Position numbers and translations under genes: made by a program
Notes under the pieces: generated by a model
Told to the model about the DNA's origin: nothing
Database searches by the model: none
Seen by the model: only the letters and a program-made list of their open reading frames with translations
Part shown: positions 17,654 to 25,909 of the stretch, one piece after another
Layout: the number at the start of each line of letters is the position of its first letter
Numbering within the stretch: the first letter of the stretch is position 1
From: Prolixibacteraceae bacterium
GTDB taxonomy: Bacteria > Bacteroidota > Bacteroidia > Bacteroidales > Prolixibacteraceae
Assembly (NCBI GenBank): GCA_023251475.1
Contig: JAHEYS010000060.1
Coordinates: 1 to 40,399 of the forward strand
Direction of reading: 5' to 3'
Length of the DNA stretch: 40,399 nucleotides

Positions 17654-17690
17654 AAAAAAAAGGGCCGCTGATTCAGCAGCCCTTTTTTTT
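17654..17690. terminator. Bidirectional rho-independent terminator
   Basis: Eight A's (17654-17661), then GGGC-C-GCTG, loop ATT, CAGC-A-GCCC and eight T's (17683-17690). The stem has one mismatch and the A/T tracts make it work on both strands. It ends the carboxylase unit on the plus strand and the glycosyltransferase on the minus strand, whose stop codon (17673-17675) lies inside the hairpin. Confidence 0.9.
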
Positions 17691-18944
17691 ATCTATCTCC
17701 CTGTATATTTCCAGAAGGCTTTCAGGCGAACTGTTATTGTCAGCCTGGATCCCAATCTTCTGCAGCAGCAGACCAGGTTCACAGTTCAGGGTGGCGCGCA
17801 CTAAGGTGGTCTGATGAACAAAATTCAGATATTTCAGGATCCGGAATGCATTGAACAAGTCGAAAAACCGTTTCTCAAATACTTTTGCGTTTGAGCAGTT
17901 GTTTTTCAGTTCGACCATCTCTTCAACCAAATTTGAATGCCTGCACCACGATTGTAATATAGGGTCAAGACAATCGATTGACGCGTGTATACCGGCGGTA
18001 TTCATATCATAAAATCGTGATGCATCTGTAAAAAGCGGTTTCAAATGATCAAAAGCCGCCAGCGGATAGGTGTAGTTCAGTTCATCGCCCCCTTCAACCC
18101 ATTTTTTCATTGCAGCTCCCGTTCCAAACGGGACCCTGTCGGAACAACGCGAGGCTGGAAAGACAGTTGTTGTGCCGATATTTCCGTATTGACCCAAAAG
18201 AACGAGCTTATGTAAAAAGTAAAAATCCTCACCCGCCTTCCTCCGGTTCATACCCCCTTGCTTTACATACGCCGATCCCCTGAGGGCAAAGCTGGAGCCT
18301 ACAGTATGGATAGCGTGGGGATATCCGCTCCATTCCAGTGCATTCCTGTAATATCGCATATGAAGTTCATACCGGATAATCCCCTCCCGTAGAGATCGGC
18401 TTAATTCCCCGCTTTTAAAGGGGTGTTCAAAATAAATGGTAAAGAAATTGAACAGTGGCTTTTCGCTAAAGGCAGTTTCAATGGTTTGCAGATAATTGGG
18501 AAGGACGGTACTGTCAGCATCAAGCGAAATAATTATTCCATCCGGTAAGTTTTGGTCTGCTATCTGTTTTACAGCCTCATCCATCCCGATTTTACGTGCC
18601 CATCCAACGCCGGCCCATTTTTGGGGAAGGGCATGGACATAAATACGCTGCACGCCAAAAAATATTCCGGGGTGATCATGCTTCCACTGCGCAATATTAT
18701 TTAATGTTGAAATATTCTGTGCAACTGCCTCTGACGGTGCATTCTCCGCATCGTTCACCACCACCAGAACAGCTGTTTTAGCCCGGGCAGGGTAACAACC
18801 GGCAAGAGAATTGAGTGTTGGAAGGATATCCGGCTCGTTAAAACAGGGGATGACTACAAAAATTGAAGCATCCTTGTCCGGCTGATCAAGACAATTGGAG
18901 TAATTGCCTTTCTGTTGGTCAATGTACCGCTGAAAAATATCCAT
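17673..18944 (-). CDS. Family 2-like glycosyltransferase
   Basis: A GT-A fold protein of 423 residues. The nucleotide-binding start is ASIFVVIPCFNEPDILPTL (about residues 27-45), and the DXD-like metal motif is IIISLDADSTVLPNYL (about 137-152). Later GSSFALRGSAYVKQGGMNRRKAGEDFYFLHKL matches the acceptor-side ED motif of this superfamily. There are no transmembrane helices, so it is cytosolic or peripheral. The start is the ATG at 18942-18944. It follows the OmpH gene on the same strand, separated by a hairpin, so it may have its own promoter. Substrates are unknown. Confidence 0.85.
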   Translation of the reverse strand: MDIFQRYIDQQKGNYSNCLDQPDKDASIFVVIPCFNEPDILPTLNSLAGCYPARAKTAVLVVVNDAENAPSEAVAQNISTLNNIAQWKHDHPGIFFGVQRIYVHALPQKWAGVGWARKIGMDEAVKQIADQNLPDGIIISLDADSTVLPNYLQTIETAFSEKPLFNFFTIYFEHPFKSGELSRSLREGIIRYELHMRYYRNALEWSGYPHAIHTVGSSFALRGSAYVKQGGMNRRKAGEDFYFLHKLVLLGQYGNIGTTTVFPASRCSDRVPFGTGAAMKKWVEGGDELNYTYPLAAFDHLKPLFTDASRFYDMNTAGIHASIDCLDPILQSWCRHSNLVEEMVELKNNCSNAKVFEKRFFDLFNAFRILKYLNFVHQTTLVRATLNCEPGLLLQKIGIQADNNSSPESLLEIYREIDKKKGC

Positions 18945-18954
18945 CTCTATGAAA

Positions 18955-18988
18955 ATTCCGGTTCTTCTTTTGACTTCAGAACCGGAAT
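18955..18988 (-). terminator. Hairpin after the OmpH-like gene
   Basis: ATTCCGGTTCT (18955-18965) pairs perfectly with AGAACCGGAAT (18978-18988), with a 12-nt loop. On the minus strand a short TTTTC follows. It sits 5 bases past the OmpH stop and 11 bases before the glycosyltransferase start, and probably ends or attenuates transcription between them. Confidence 0.65.
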
Positions 18989-18992
18989 CGCC

Positions 18993-19592
18993 TTATTTTG
19001 TCAGGGACCTGTACCGGTCATTCAACCCTTGGGTCACCTCTTTGGTAATATTGTGCTGGGGCGATCCTTCAAGCATCCCGGAACTATTCAGGATGAAGTC
19101 GTATTTTTTTATTGCATTAAAACTCTTTAAATAGGAGGAGATACTGTCGACAATCTGTTGATTGATCTGCCCCTGCATTTCAGATAATTTCTGGGTAAGA
19201 TCATAATCAAGTTTCTGGATCTCCTGCTGGGCGCCAACCAGACGCTCCTGCTCCTGTTTTGCCCGCTCTTCAGTCAGGAAACCGCCGCGCTGAACTTTTT
19301 CCTGAAATGTTGCGGCATCCCGCTCAAATTTAATCCGTTTATCGGTGTATTCTTTTCTGTATGACTCCTTTTTCTCCGAAAATTCAGTATTCAATTTTTT
19401 TGCAAGTTCGTAAGTGAAAAGCATTGAATCCATTTTCACGTAGGCAATCTTCAGGGGATTATTTGACCCTTTTGCCTGATCAGCCTGAGATGATTTGTCT
19501 TTATTATTTCCTGTGAAGTAGATGATGTAAAGACCTGCAACTGCAAGTGCCAAAACAATATTAACAATATTCGGATTTTTCATAAAAAGCAT
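18993..19592 (-). CDS. OmpH/Skp-family periplasmic chaperone-like protein
   Basis: Residues 8-28 form one hydrophobic segment (IVNIVLALAVAGLYIIYFTG), a signal anchor or uncleaved signal. A Lys/Ser/Gln-rich spacer follows, then the OmpH domain (about 47-199): IAYVKMDSML, a long charged coiled coil rich in Glu, Lys and Gln, and KYDFILNSSGMLEGSPQHNITKEV near the end. Skp proteins hold unfolded outer-membrane proteins in the periplasm. A second ATG lies nine bases in (19583) and would give MKNPNIVNIVLAL, an equally good start. A TATATTTG box (19625-19632) lies upstream. Confidence 0.88.
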   Translation of the reverse strand: MLFMKNPNIVNIVLALAVAGLYIIYFTGNNKDKSSQADQAKGSNNPLKIAYVKMDSMLFTYELAKKLNTEFSEKKESYRKEYTDKRIKFERDAATFQEKVQRGGFLTEERAKQEQERLVGAQQEIQKLDYDLTQKLSEMQGQINQQIVDSISSYLKSFNAIKKYDFILNSSGMLEGSPQHNITKEVTQGLNDRYRSLTK

Positions 19593-19616
19593 TTAAATTT
19601 TATTCTCAGCACATAA

Positions 19617-19632
19617 TTGTGTCACAAATATA
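19617..19632 (-). promoter_or_regulatory. OmpH promoter -7 box overlapped by a short palindrome
   Basis: On the minus strand TATATTTG (19632-19625) matches TAnnTTTG. It overlaps the perfect 11-base palindrome TTGTG-T-CACAA (19617-19627), a symmetry typical of CRP/FNR-class half-sites. The box is 33 bases before the ATG at 19592. The regulatory reading is inference. Confidence 0.45.
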
Positions 19633-19720
19633 ATCGAAAAGTCGAAGCGGAAAACTAATGAATCAATTTTTGTTTTTAATTGTCAAAACGTAATGCAAAA
19701 ATATTAAAAATGATGTTGAG

Positions 19721-19769
19721 TATTGATAAACATCATAAAAAATGATCCTTTCTATTGATAAACATCATA
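19721..19769 (+). promoter_or_regulatory. Two tandem FNR/CRP-type operator sites upstream of proline dehydrogenase
   Basis: The 17-mer TATTGATAAACATCATA occurs twice, at 19721-19737 and 19753-19769, exactly 32 bp apart (three DNA turns). Each holds TTGATAAACATCAT, which matches the FNR consensus TTGATNNNNATCAA at nine of ten fixed positions. A TAATTTTA box at 19791-19798 would place the nearer site about 42 bp before the transcript start, the classic activator position, with the other near -74. The repeat is seen directly; the regulator and activation are inferred. Confidence 0.65.
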
Positions 19770-19790
19770 TATCGTCAGGTTTATGCGCTT

Positions 19791-19798
19791 TAATTTTA
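19791..19798 (+). promoter_or_regulatory. Candidate -7 box of proline dehydrogenase
   Basis: TAATTTTA, one mismatch from TAnnTTTG, lies 42 bases before the ATG. There is no good -33 box, as expected if an activator bound at the repeats just upstream recruits polymerase. Confidence 0.4.
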
Positions 19799-19839
19799 CA
19801 AAAATTACAAAAAATAAATCGCGAGGTAAATCATAAGAA

Positions 19840-20754
19840 ATGATGATCAATAAATTTATTGCAAAAATACTGCCATACTTCCCGAAAAGGGTTGTTTGGA
19901 TATTTTCAAAACGCTACATCGCCGGGAAATATATCTGCGACGCACTCACTGAATCGCAGAAGCTGAATCAAAAGGGGGTAATGGTTACCGTTGATTTGCT
20001 GGGAGAATATATTAAAAACCTATCTGAAGCAGACCTTTATAAGGGGCAGTACATCGAATTGATTGAACGGTTTACCACGGAAAAAATTGAGGGTAATTTT
20101 TCGGTGAAGCCATCCATGTTCGGACTTTTACTCGATAAGGAATCGTGTTACAAAAACCTGCGCCAAATAGTGGCGTTTGCCGACAAATGCGATTCTTTTA
20201 TCCGGATTGATATGGAGGATTCCGATTGTACCTCAGATGAGATTGAGATATTCCGACGCTTAAAAACTGAATTTCCAACCCGTGTCGGATTGGTATTCCA
20301 GGCCTATATGCGCCGGACCGCAGCAGATATAAGCGCCCTGCTCGATTTAAACCTCCCTGAAGCCCCTTTGAATATCCGGCTGTGTAAGGGAATTTATATT
20401 GAAGAGGGGCATATTGCCTATAAAGGGTATCAGGAAATAAGGGATCATTATGTTGAAAATATACGTTTTATGCTTGAAAACGGAGTTTATACAGGGATTG
20501 CTACGCATGATAAATATTTGATTGATAAGGCTTATGAGATTATAGCGCAGCTTAAGGTGCCAAAAGAGAAGTATGAGTTTCAGATGCTTTATGGGGTAAC
20601 CCCGCAATTAAGACAATCCATTCTTAAAAGAGGTCATCGGATCAGGGTGTATGTCCCGTTCGGCGAGCAATGGTTTGGCTATTCGACCCGCAGACTAAAG
20701 GAAAATCCTGCCATGGTGTGGCATATCCTTAAAGCTATTTTTGTCAGGCAATAA
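19840..20754 (+). CDS. Proline dehydrogenase (single-domain)
   Basis: This FAD enzyme oxidises proline to pyrroline-5-carboxylate and feeds electrons to the quinone pool. Family motifs are all present: VTVDLLGE, FIRIDMEDS (about residues 120-128), VFQAYMRRT, IRLCKGIYIE, IATHD, FQMLYGV, and the substrate-binding RVYVPFGEQWFGYSTRRLKENP near the C-terminus. At 304 residues it is the short monofunctional form, not the PutA fusion. MM at the start leaves two possible ATGs (19840, 19843). The partner P5C dehydrogenase is at 35237-36874, about 14.5 kb away. Tandem FNR-like sites upstream suggest control by oxygen, redox or a related signal. Confidence 0.95.
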   Translation: MMINKFIAKILPYFPKRVVWIFSKRYIAGKYICDALTESQKLNQKGVMVTVDLLGEYIKNLSEADLYKGQYIELIERFTTEKIEGNFSVKPSMFGLLLDKESCYKNLRQIVAFADKCDSFIRIDMEDSDCTSDEIEIFRRLKTEFPTRVGLVFQAYMRRTAADISALLDLNLPEAPLNIRLCKGIYIEEGHIAYKGYQEIRDHYVENIRFMLENGVYTGIATHDKYLIDKAYEIIAQLKVPKEKYEFQMLYGVTPQLRQSILKRGHRIRVYVPFGEQWFGYSTRRLKENPAMVWHILKAIFVRQ

Positions 20755-20788
20755 AAATTGTATTGCAGAAGGTATCCAAAAACCCGGT

Positions 20789-21562
20789 TCATTCTCCCTT
20801 AATGGTATCGGGAATTGCATTAGACAAATTCCTGGCTCTTTGCGAATCTTCATAATGTTGGATAAGCAGCTCGCTCTCCCTGCTGGTAATCATCTCACGT
20901 GCTGCTCTGCCGTTGGATATTACCGGCGAACCGTAAATTATGTTGTAGGTCCTGTAATTTTGGGTTGATATCCCTACGGCATTTTCAGGAGTGACCAGCA
21001 TCCCTTTGTATTCGGCACGCATCTGATTGGTTCGCATGGTCTTGCGGGCATTCATATCGGCATCGTAGACCTTTGGTGCGCGGGTTAAACCTTCGGCAGT
21101 CGCTTTATCGACATTGTTTTGTGCGATATTCATCGTATTCTGATCCGTTGGGACAGGGGTAATGATGATGGAGGAGGTGTTCACCCTTCGTAAAATAATG
21201 ATCTCTGCCAATTTTACCGCCTGCTCCCTCATAAAAACCCCCATTACGTACTCATCCGAATTTAAAGTATCGGGGACAATAAGCCTGGTGGGCTGGTATC
21301 CGAGATAGTTAAAAACGATGGTGTCGTTTGGTAATCCATAAATCGAAAACCGCCCCGATTCATTGGTCGAAAACATACTCCTGCGATTGATGCTAAAACT
21401 GGCATTTGACAATGGCTCCTTTGTTTTGCTATCGAAAGCAATCCCTGTGATAAAAACAGATTTGACTTTCTTCTCAGGAATAAGCTGGGCTCCGCCATTT
21501 TTTCCTGAGCTGACCAAAATCAATACGATTAATATAATTCGCTTCAGGTTAAGACTTTTCAT
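20789..21562 (-). CDS. Secreted protein with a carboxypeptidase-regulatory-like domain
   Basis: A hydrophobic leader (about residues 8-22) is followed by GGAQ, a likely signal-peptidase site, so the protein is exported. Residues about 34-115 form a CarboxypepD_reg-like beta-sandwich: ITGIAFDSKTKEPLSNASFSI, GRFSIYGLPNDTIVFNYLGYQ. The remaining 140 residues, including NNVDKATAEGLTRAPKVYDADMN, match nothing I can name. The same domain stands at the N-terminus of SusC-like receptors, but no barrel follows. It is convergent with proline dehydrogenase (34 bp apart). A TATCTTTA box lies about 30 bases upstream of the ATG. Function unknown. Confidence 0.82.
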   Translation of the reverse strand: MKSLNLKRIILIVLILVSSGKNGGAQLIPEKKVKSVFITGIAFDSKTKEPLSNASFSINRRSMFSTNESGRFSIYGLPNDTIVFNYLGYQPTRLIVPDTLNSDEYVMGVFMREQAVKLAEIIILRRVNTSSIIITPVPTDQNTMNIAQNNVDKATAEGLTRAPKVYDADMNARKTMRTNQMRAEYKGMLVTPENAVGISTQNYRTYNIIYGSPVISNGRAAREMITSRESELLIQHYEDSQRARNLSNAIPDTIKGE

Positions 21563-21753
21563 CGCAGTTTTTATTAATCAGTTTGAGTTGTATAAAGATA
21601 ATCTATTTTTCAGGGTTTGGTTCTGTGTTTATGGGGCAGAATAGAGAATTTGCCAATATTTTTCTCCAACAGATGCCCTCCTTTTAGTTTTTTACATCGG
21701 ATCTTCATTTATTTTTTGGGAGCTCCAATTCGGATTAACCAATGAATAAGCTC

Positions 21754-21781
21754 TTTTTACATGTTTAATAACATGTAAAAA
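21754..21781. promoter_or_regulatory. Perfect palindrome upstream of the xylose regulator gene
   Basis: TTTTTACATGTT (21754-21765), spacer TAAT, AACATGTAAAAA (21770-21781): 12-bp perfect arms. It lies 73 bases before the regulator ATG and just upstream of its promoter box (21808-21815). GntR-type regulators bind such palindromes, so autoregulation is plausible. It could also act as a hairpin. I did not find a second full copy before xylB, xylA or xylE. Confidence 0.6.
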
Positions 21782-21807
21782 ATATGTTTCCGGCATAAAT
21801 AAAAGAT

Positions 21808-21815
21808 TAAGTTTG
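21808..21815 (+). promoter_or_regulatory. -7 box of the xylose regulon promoter
   Basis: TAAGTTTG matches TAnnTTTG exactly, 39 bases before the regulator ATG. A partial -33 element, GTTTC, sits near 21786-21790. Because no long gaps or consensus promoters follow, it may serve regulator, xylB, xylA and xylE together. Confidence 0.55.
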
Positions 21816-21854
21816 CAGAACGGATCAGAACAGATGAGACGATAGTTTTTGGAC

Positions 21855-22850
21855 ATGAATAAGTTTAGTTTTAAGCCTAATTTAGACTCGGGGATATCAA
21901 AAGTTCAGCAACTTGTTGATGCCTTAATCCGTTCCATCAATTTTAAGATGCTTCGTGAGGGTGATGCCTTACCCTCGGTCAATGACCTGATGAAAGAGTC
22001 GGGGTTATCGCGGGACACGGTATTTAAAAGTTATGCAGAGCTGAAACGGCGCGGAATTGTTGAGGCGATCCCGAACAGGGGGTATTTCGTAACCCGCTCC
22101 CAGAAGCAGGTGTTTCTTTTTCTGGATACTTTCAAAGCCTATAAAGAGGTGCTTTACAACTCATTTAAGCAGAGCCTGCCTCGAAATGTAATGGTTGATA
22201 TTAATTTTCACCACTATAATTTCGACCTTTTCGAATCAATTATCCGTAATAGTATCGGTAAGTTTAATTCATATATCATTATGAATTTCAATCATCCGGA
22301 TATTCCGGCAATTGTCCGTGAAATAGATCCCGATAAATTACTGCTTATCGACTGGCAGATTCATTCGGGTGAAGGGCAGGCAAAAGTATATCAGGATTTT
22401 GGGAATGCGGTATACCGTTGTCTGACCTCAGGATGGCATCTGCTGCGCAAGTACGATGAAGTGGTGTGCGTTTATCCCGAGTATACTTTTCATCCGATGG
22501 AATCGGTAGAGAGCGTTAGCCGGTTTTGTGAGGACAATAATCTGAAATTCAGTATTATATATAATATTTCTGATCTTGACATCCAGGTTGGGAAAGTATA
22601 TATGGTTTTTGAGGATATCGATCTTGCAGCAATACTTGAGCAGGCTAACAGTAAAAAGTTCAGGTTACGTGACGATTTTGGCATCCTGTCATATAATGAT
22701 ACCCCGATGAAGAAGTTTATTGCCAGGGGGATTACTGTCATTTCGACCGATTTCAAACTCATGGGTCAAAAGGCGGCTGAATTTGCAATGAGCAATTCAA
22801 AGATCGATTTCCTGGTTCCAACGGAATTGATTATCCGTGAATCGGTATAA
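21855..22850 (+). CDS. GntR-family transcriptional regulator with a sugar-binding-like C-terminal domain
   Basis: Residues about 8-78 form a winged helix-turn-helix of the GntR type: LVDALIRSINFKMLREGDALPSVNDLM, then SGLSRDTVFKSYAELKRRGIVEAIPNRGYFV. The rest (about 90-331) reads as a LacI/periplasmic-binding-like effector domain, ending FKLMGQKAAEFAMSNSKIDFLVPTELIIRES. A TTG at 21849 is in frame; I choose the ATG at 21855, giving MNKFSFKPNLDSGISKVQQL (331 residues). It lies 54 bp ahead of xylB on the same strand, so it most likely senses xylose or a derivative and controls the following genes. The effector is inferred from position only. Confidence 0.88.
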   Translation: MNKFSFKPNLDSGISKVQQLVDALIRSINFKMLREGDALPSVNDLMKESGLSRDTVFKSYAELKRRGIVEAIPNRGYFVTRSQKQVFLFLDTFKAYKEVLYNSFKQSLPRNVMVDINFHHYNFDLFESIIRNSIGKFNSYIIMNFNHPDIPAIVREIDPDKLLLIDWQIHSGEGQAKVYQDFGNAVYRCLTSGWHLLRKYDEVVCVYPEYTFHPMESVESVSRFCEDNNLKFSIIYNISDLDIQVGKVYMVFEDIDLAAILEQANSKKFRLRDDFGILSYNDTPMKKFIARGITVISTDFKLMGQKAAEFAMSNSKIDFLVPTELIIRESV

Positions 22851-22904
22851 TGATCATGACACAACAGAACAGATTTAATTATAAATTTTGAAAAACAAAC
22901 CTAT

Positions 22905-24389
22905 ATGTATCTCCTAGGAATTGACATCGGAAGCTCTTCAGTGAAGGCTTCCATCCTGAACGGTGAAACCGGTGTGATCGCCGGATCCTCCTTCTATCCT
23001 AAAAATGAAATGACCATTGTTGCCAAACAATCGGGATGGGCGGAACAGCAACCAGAACTTTGGTGGGAAAACCTCCGGCTGGCCATCCTTGAGGTACTGT
23101 CATTATCGGGGATATCGGGAACTGAGATTGTGGCAGTCGGAATTTCGTATCAGATGCACGGACTGGTTGTTGTCGATAAACATCAGAATGTCCTTCGACC
23201 TTCTATTATCTGGTGCGATAGCCGGGCAACAGAAATCGGGAGTAAGGCCTTCGGAGAGATAGGAAATGAGCTGTGTCTGGATTCTTTACTTAATTCTCCC
23301 GGGAATTTTACCGCTTCCAAGCTGAAATGGGTAATGGAGAATGAACCTGCTGTTTATGAAAAGATTGATAAGATCATGTTGCCCGGAGATTATATCGCCA
23401 TGCGTTTGACCGGTGAGATCAGGACAACCGCATCGGGTTTGTCTGAAGGGATGTTTTGGGATTTCAGGAAGAACGCCGTGTCGGAGCTGGTGATGGAATA
23501 TTACGGATTTCGCAGTGAAATGATTCCTGAACTTGTGGATACCTTTGGAATTCAGGGGTATGTTTCAGCCGGTATTGCTGCCGAACTTGGTTTAAAACCA
23601 GGTATTCCGGTATCCTACAGGGCAGGTGATCAGCCCAACAATGCGTTGTCTCTTAATGTTTTGAATCCCGGAGAAATTGCTGCAACCGCCGGAACTTCGG
23701 GCGTGGTATATGGGGTAAGCGGTGAGGTGAAATATGATCCCCAATCGAGGGTGAACACTTTTGCACATGTTAATCATTCAGCCGTCAGTGATCGTCTTGG
23801 GGTGTTGCTGTGCATTAACGGAACCGGAATTCTTAATTCCTGGATGAATAAGTACGTTGGGAATAAGGACTATTCCTACGAACAGATGAATGAACTGGCA
23901 GGTCGCGTACCTTCAGGTTCGGAAGGTCTTTCGATACTCCCGTTCGGGAATGGCGCAGAGCGGGTTCTGGGAAACCGCAACATCGGCGCCCAGATTTGCG
24001 GCCTCGATTTTAACAGGCACAGCCAGGGCCATTTGTTCAGGGCGGCACAGGAGGGGATTGTATTTTCATTTAAGTACGGAATGGATATTCTGAAGGGGAT
24101 TGGAATTGATGCCAAAGTTATCCGTGCCGGGAAGTCAAATATGTTCCTGAGTCCGGTTTTTCGTGAGACCCTGGCAAATATTGCCGGTGTTTCAATCGAA
24201 TTGTACAATACCGACGGCGCTGCAGGTGCTGCCCGGGGGGCGGGTGTAGGATCGGGATATTTCCCCTCCTTTGCCGAAGCATTTTCCGGTTTGAAGAAAC
24301 TTGAGGTTGTTGAACCTGATCCCAAAGAGAAGGAGAGGATCAGTCAGGCGTACCAGGTATGGGAGGAGCGCCTCAATAAATTTATTTAA
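22905..24389 (+). CDS. xylB: Xylulokinase
   Basis: This FGGY-family kinase phosphorylates D-xylulose to xylulose 5-phosphate for the pentose phosphate pathway. The N-terminal phosphate-binding loop is LLGIDIGSSSVKASIL (about residues 3-18). SYQMHGLVVVDKHQ and IIWCDSRA contribute to sugar binding, and the catalytic Asp is in YRAGDQPNNAL (about 240-250). ATAGTSGVVYG and GAAGAARGAGVG form the C-terminal ATPase domain. At 494 residues it is a normal length. The ATG at 22905 follows the regulator by 54 bp; xylA starts 69 bp after its stop. Confidence 0.95.
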   Translation: MYLLGIDIGSSSVKASILNGETGVIAGSSFYPKNEMTIVAKQSGWAEQQPELWWENLRLAILEVLSLSGISGTEIVAVGISYQMHGLVVVDKHQNVLRPSIIWCDSRATEIGSKAFGEIGNELCLDSLLNSPGNFTASKLKWVMENEPAVYEKIDKIMLPGDYIAMRLTGEIRTTASGLSEGMFWDFRKNAVSELVMEYYGFRSEMIPELVDTFGIQGYVSAGIAAELGLKPGIPVSYRAGDQPNNALSLNVLNPGEIAATAGTSGVVYGVSGEVKYDPQSRVNTFAHVNHSAVSDRLGVLLCINGTGILNSWMNKYVGNKDYSYEQMNELAGRVPSGSEGLSILPFGNGAERVLGNRNIGAQICGLDFNRHSQGHLFRAAQEGIVFSFKYGMDILKGIGIDAKVIRAGKSNMFLSPVFRETLANIAGVSIELYNTDGAAGAARGAGVGSGYFPSFAEAFSGLKKLEVVEPDPKEKERISQAYQVWEERLNKFI

Positions 24390-24458
24390 TCAGAGGGGCA
24401 GAAAACAGAAGTTAATTTGGATGTAGAATATTGTTAATTTAATAAGTTATAAAAAATT

Positions 24459-25784
24459 ATGGATGCATTTATTGGTAATAAGGAGTATTTCCCGGGAATA
24501 GGGAAAATCAAATTTGAGGGTGCTGACTCGAAAAACCCGCTGGCTTTTAAATGGTACGATGAAACCAGGATGATCAATGGAAAAAGCATGAAGGAGTATC
24601 TCCGTTTTGCTGTAGCCTACTGGCATACTTTCTGTGGCGATGGTGGCGACCCTTTTGGACCAGGTACACAGATTTTTCCCTGGGTGGGTGCATCCGACAA
24701 AATGGATGCCGCTAAAAACAGAATGGATGCCGCATTTGAGTTCATTAGCAAATTAGGCGCCTCATTTTACTGTTTCCATGATACCGATGTTGTAGGTGAT
24801 GGTTCTGTTTTTGAGATAGAAAAACGTCTGGCTTCAATGACCGACTTTGCCAAAGAACGGCAGGCAGCTACCGGAGTTAAATTACTTTGGGGCACTGCCA
24901 ATGTGTTTTCGAATCCCCGTTATATGAACGGTGCATCAACCAATCCCGATTTCAATGTATTAACCAATGCAACAGTACAGGTTAAGAATGCAATCGATTT
25001 AACGATTGCCCTTGGCGGTACCAACTATGTTTTCTGGGGGGGGCGTGAAGGTTACATGAGTCTGCACAATACCGATGTTAAGCGTGAATTGGAGCACATG
25101 GGTAAATTTCTTGGCGCAGCGCGCGACTATGCACGTGCACAAGGATTTAAAGGGACATTTCTGATCGAGCCAAAACCAATGGAGCCGATGAAGCACCAGT
25201 ATGATTTTGACACTCAAACAGTTATTGGGTTCCTCAAGTCCCATGGTCTGGAAAAGGATTTTAAACTTAACATCGAAGTGAACCATGCCACCCTGGCCGG
25301 TCACACCTTTTCACATGAATTGCGTATGGCTGCCGATCAGGGGATGTTGGGTTCAATTGATGCCAACAAGGGGGATTACCAGAACGGATGGGATACGGAT
25401 GAGTTCCCGACAAATATTTATGAAGTGACTGAGGCGATGATGGAAATCATACAGGCGGGTGGTTTTACCAACGGAGGGATTAACTTCGACGCTAAGACCA
25501 GGCGTAATTCAACCGACATGGAGGATATTTTTATTGCCCATGTTTCAGGAATGGACGTATTTGCCCGTTCACTGATTATTGCCGGCAATATCCTGAATGA
25601 TTCTGATTATCTGAAACAAAGGAAAAACAGGTACTCCAGCTACGATAGCGGTAAGGGGGCAGAATTTGAAGCCGGAAAGCTAAGTTTCACCGATCTTTAC
25701 GCAATTGCCAAAGAGGTTGGTGAACCCAAACAGACCAGTGGCAAGCAGGAAATGCTGGAGCAACTGATCAATTGCTACATTTAG
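24459..25784 (+). CDS. xylA: Xylose isomerase
   Basis: This cytosolic TIM-barrel enzyme interconverts D-xylose and D-xylulose using two divalent metals. The His/Asp catalytic pair is in [13 protein letters not shown] (about residues 98-110). Metal ligands lie in [31 protein letters not shown] and [20 protein letters not shown]. The length of 441 and the start [21 protein letters not shown] match the class II (E. coli-like) isomerases. It sits between xylB and xylE on the same strand. A short hairpin, CCCTC-CTCT-GAGGG (25789-25802), begins 4 bases after its stop and may attenuate transcription into xylE. Confidence 0.98.
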   Translation: MDAFIGNKEYFPGIGKIKFEGADSKNPLAFKWYDETRMINGKSMKEYLRFAVAYWHTFCGDGGDPFGPGTQIFPWVGASDKMDAAKNRMDAAFEFISKLGASFYCFHDTDVVGDGSVFEIEKRLASMTDFAKERQAATGVKLLWGTANVFSNPRYMNGASTNPDFNVLTNATVQVKNAIDLTIALGGTNYVFWGGREGYMSLHNTDVKRELEHMGKFLGAARDYARAQGFKGTFLIEPKPMEPMKHQYDFDTQTVIGFLKSHGLEKDFKLNIEVNHATLAGHTFSHELRMAADQGMLGSIDANKGDYQNGWDTDEFPTNIYEVTEAMMEIIQAGGFTNGGINFDAKTRRNSTDMEDIFIAHVSGMDVFARSLIIAGNILNDSDYLKQRKNRYSSYDSGKGAEFEAGKLSFTDLYAIAKEVGEPKQTSGKQEMLEQLINCYI

Positions 25785-25788
25785 AATT

Positions 25789-25802
25789 CCCTCCTCTGAG
25801 GG
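25789..25802 (+). terminator. Weak hairpin after xylA
   Basis: CCCTC, loop CTCT, GAGGG, followed by TTT. The 5-bp GC-rich stem is short for a full terminator; partial termination or transcript-end protection is more likely. Confidence 0.35.
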
Positions 25803-25860
25803 TTTCCGAAAGATTCAAAAATTGATCGAATTAATCTCAAATAACCGAAGAGCATTCCTT

Positions 25861-25892
25861 CCCCTCCACCCCCGGTGGAGGTTGGGAGGGGG
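25861..25892. repeat. GC-rich palindromic (REP-like) element before xylE
   Basis: CCTCCACC (25863-25870), loop CCC, GGTGGAGG (25874-25881) form a perfect 8-bp hairpin, embedded in CCCC...GGGAGGGGG, which can extend or compete with it. It stands out against the AT-rich surroundings and ends 17 bases before the xylE ATG. It may be a dispersed intergenic repeat, an mRNA stabiliser, or a translation-controlling structure. Confidence 0.65.
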
Positions 25893-25909
25893 CTTATAAA
25901 ACTATTCTT

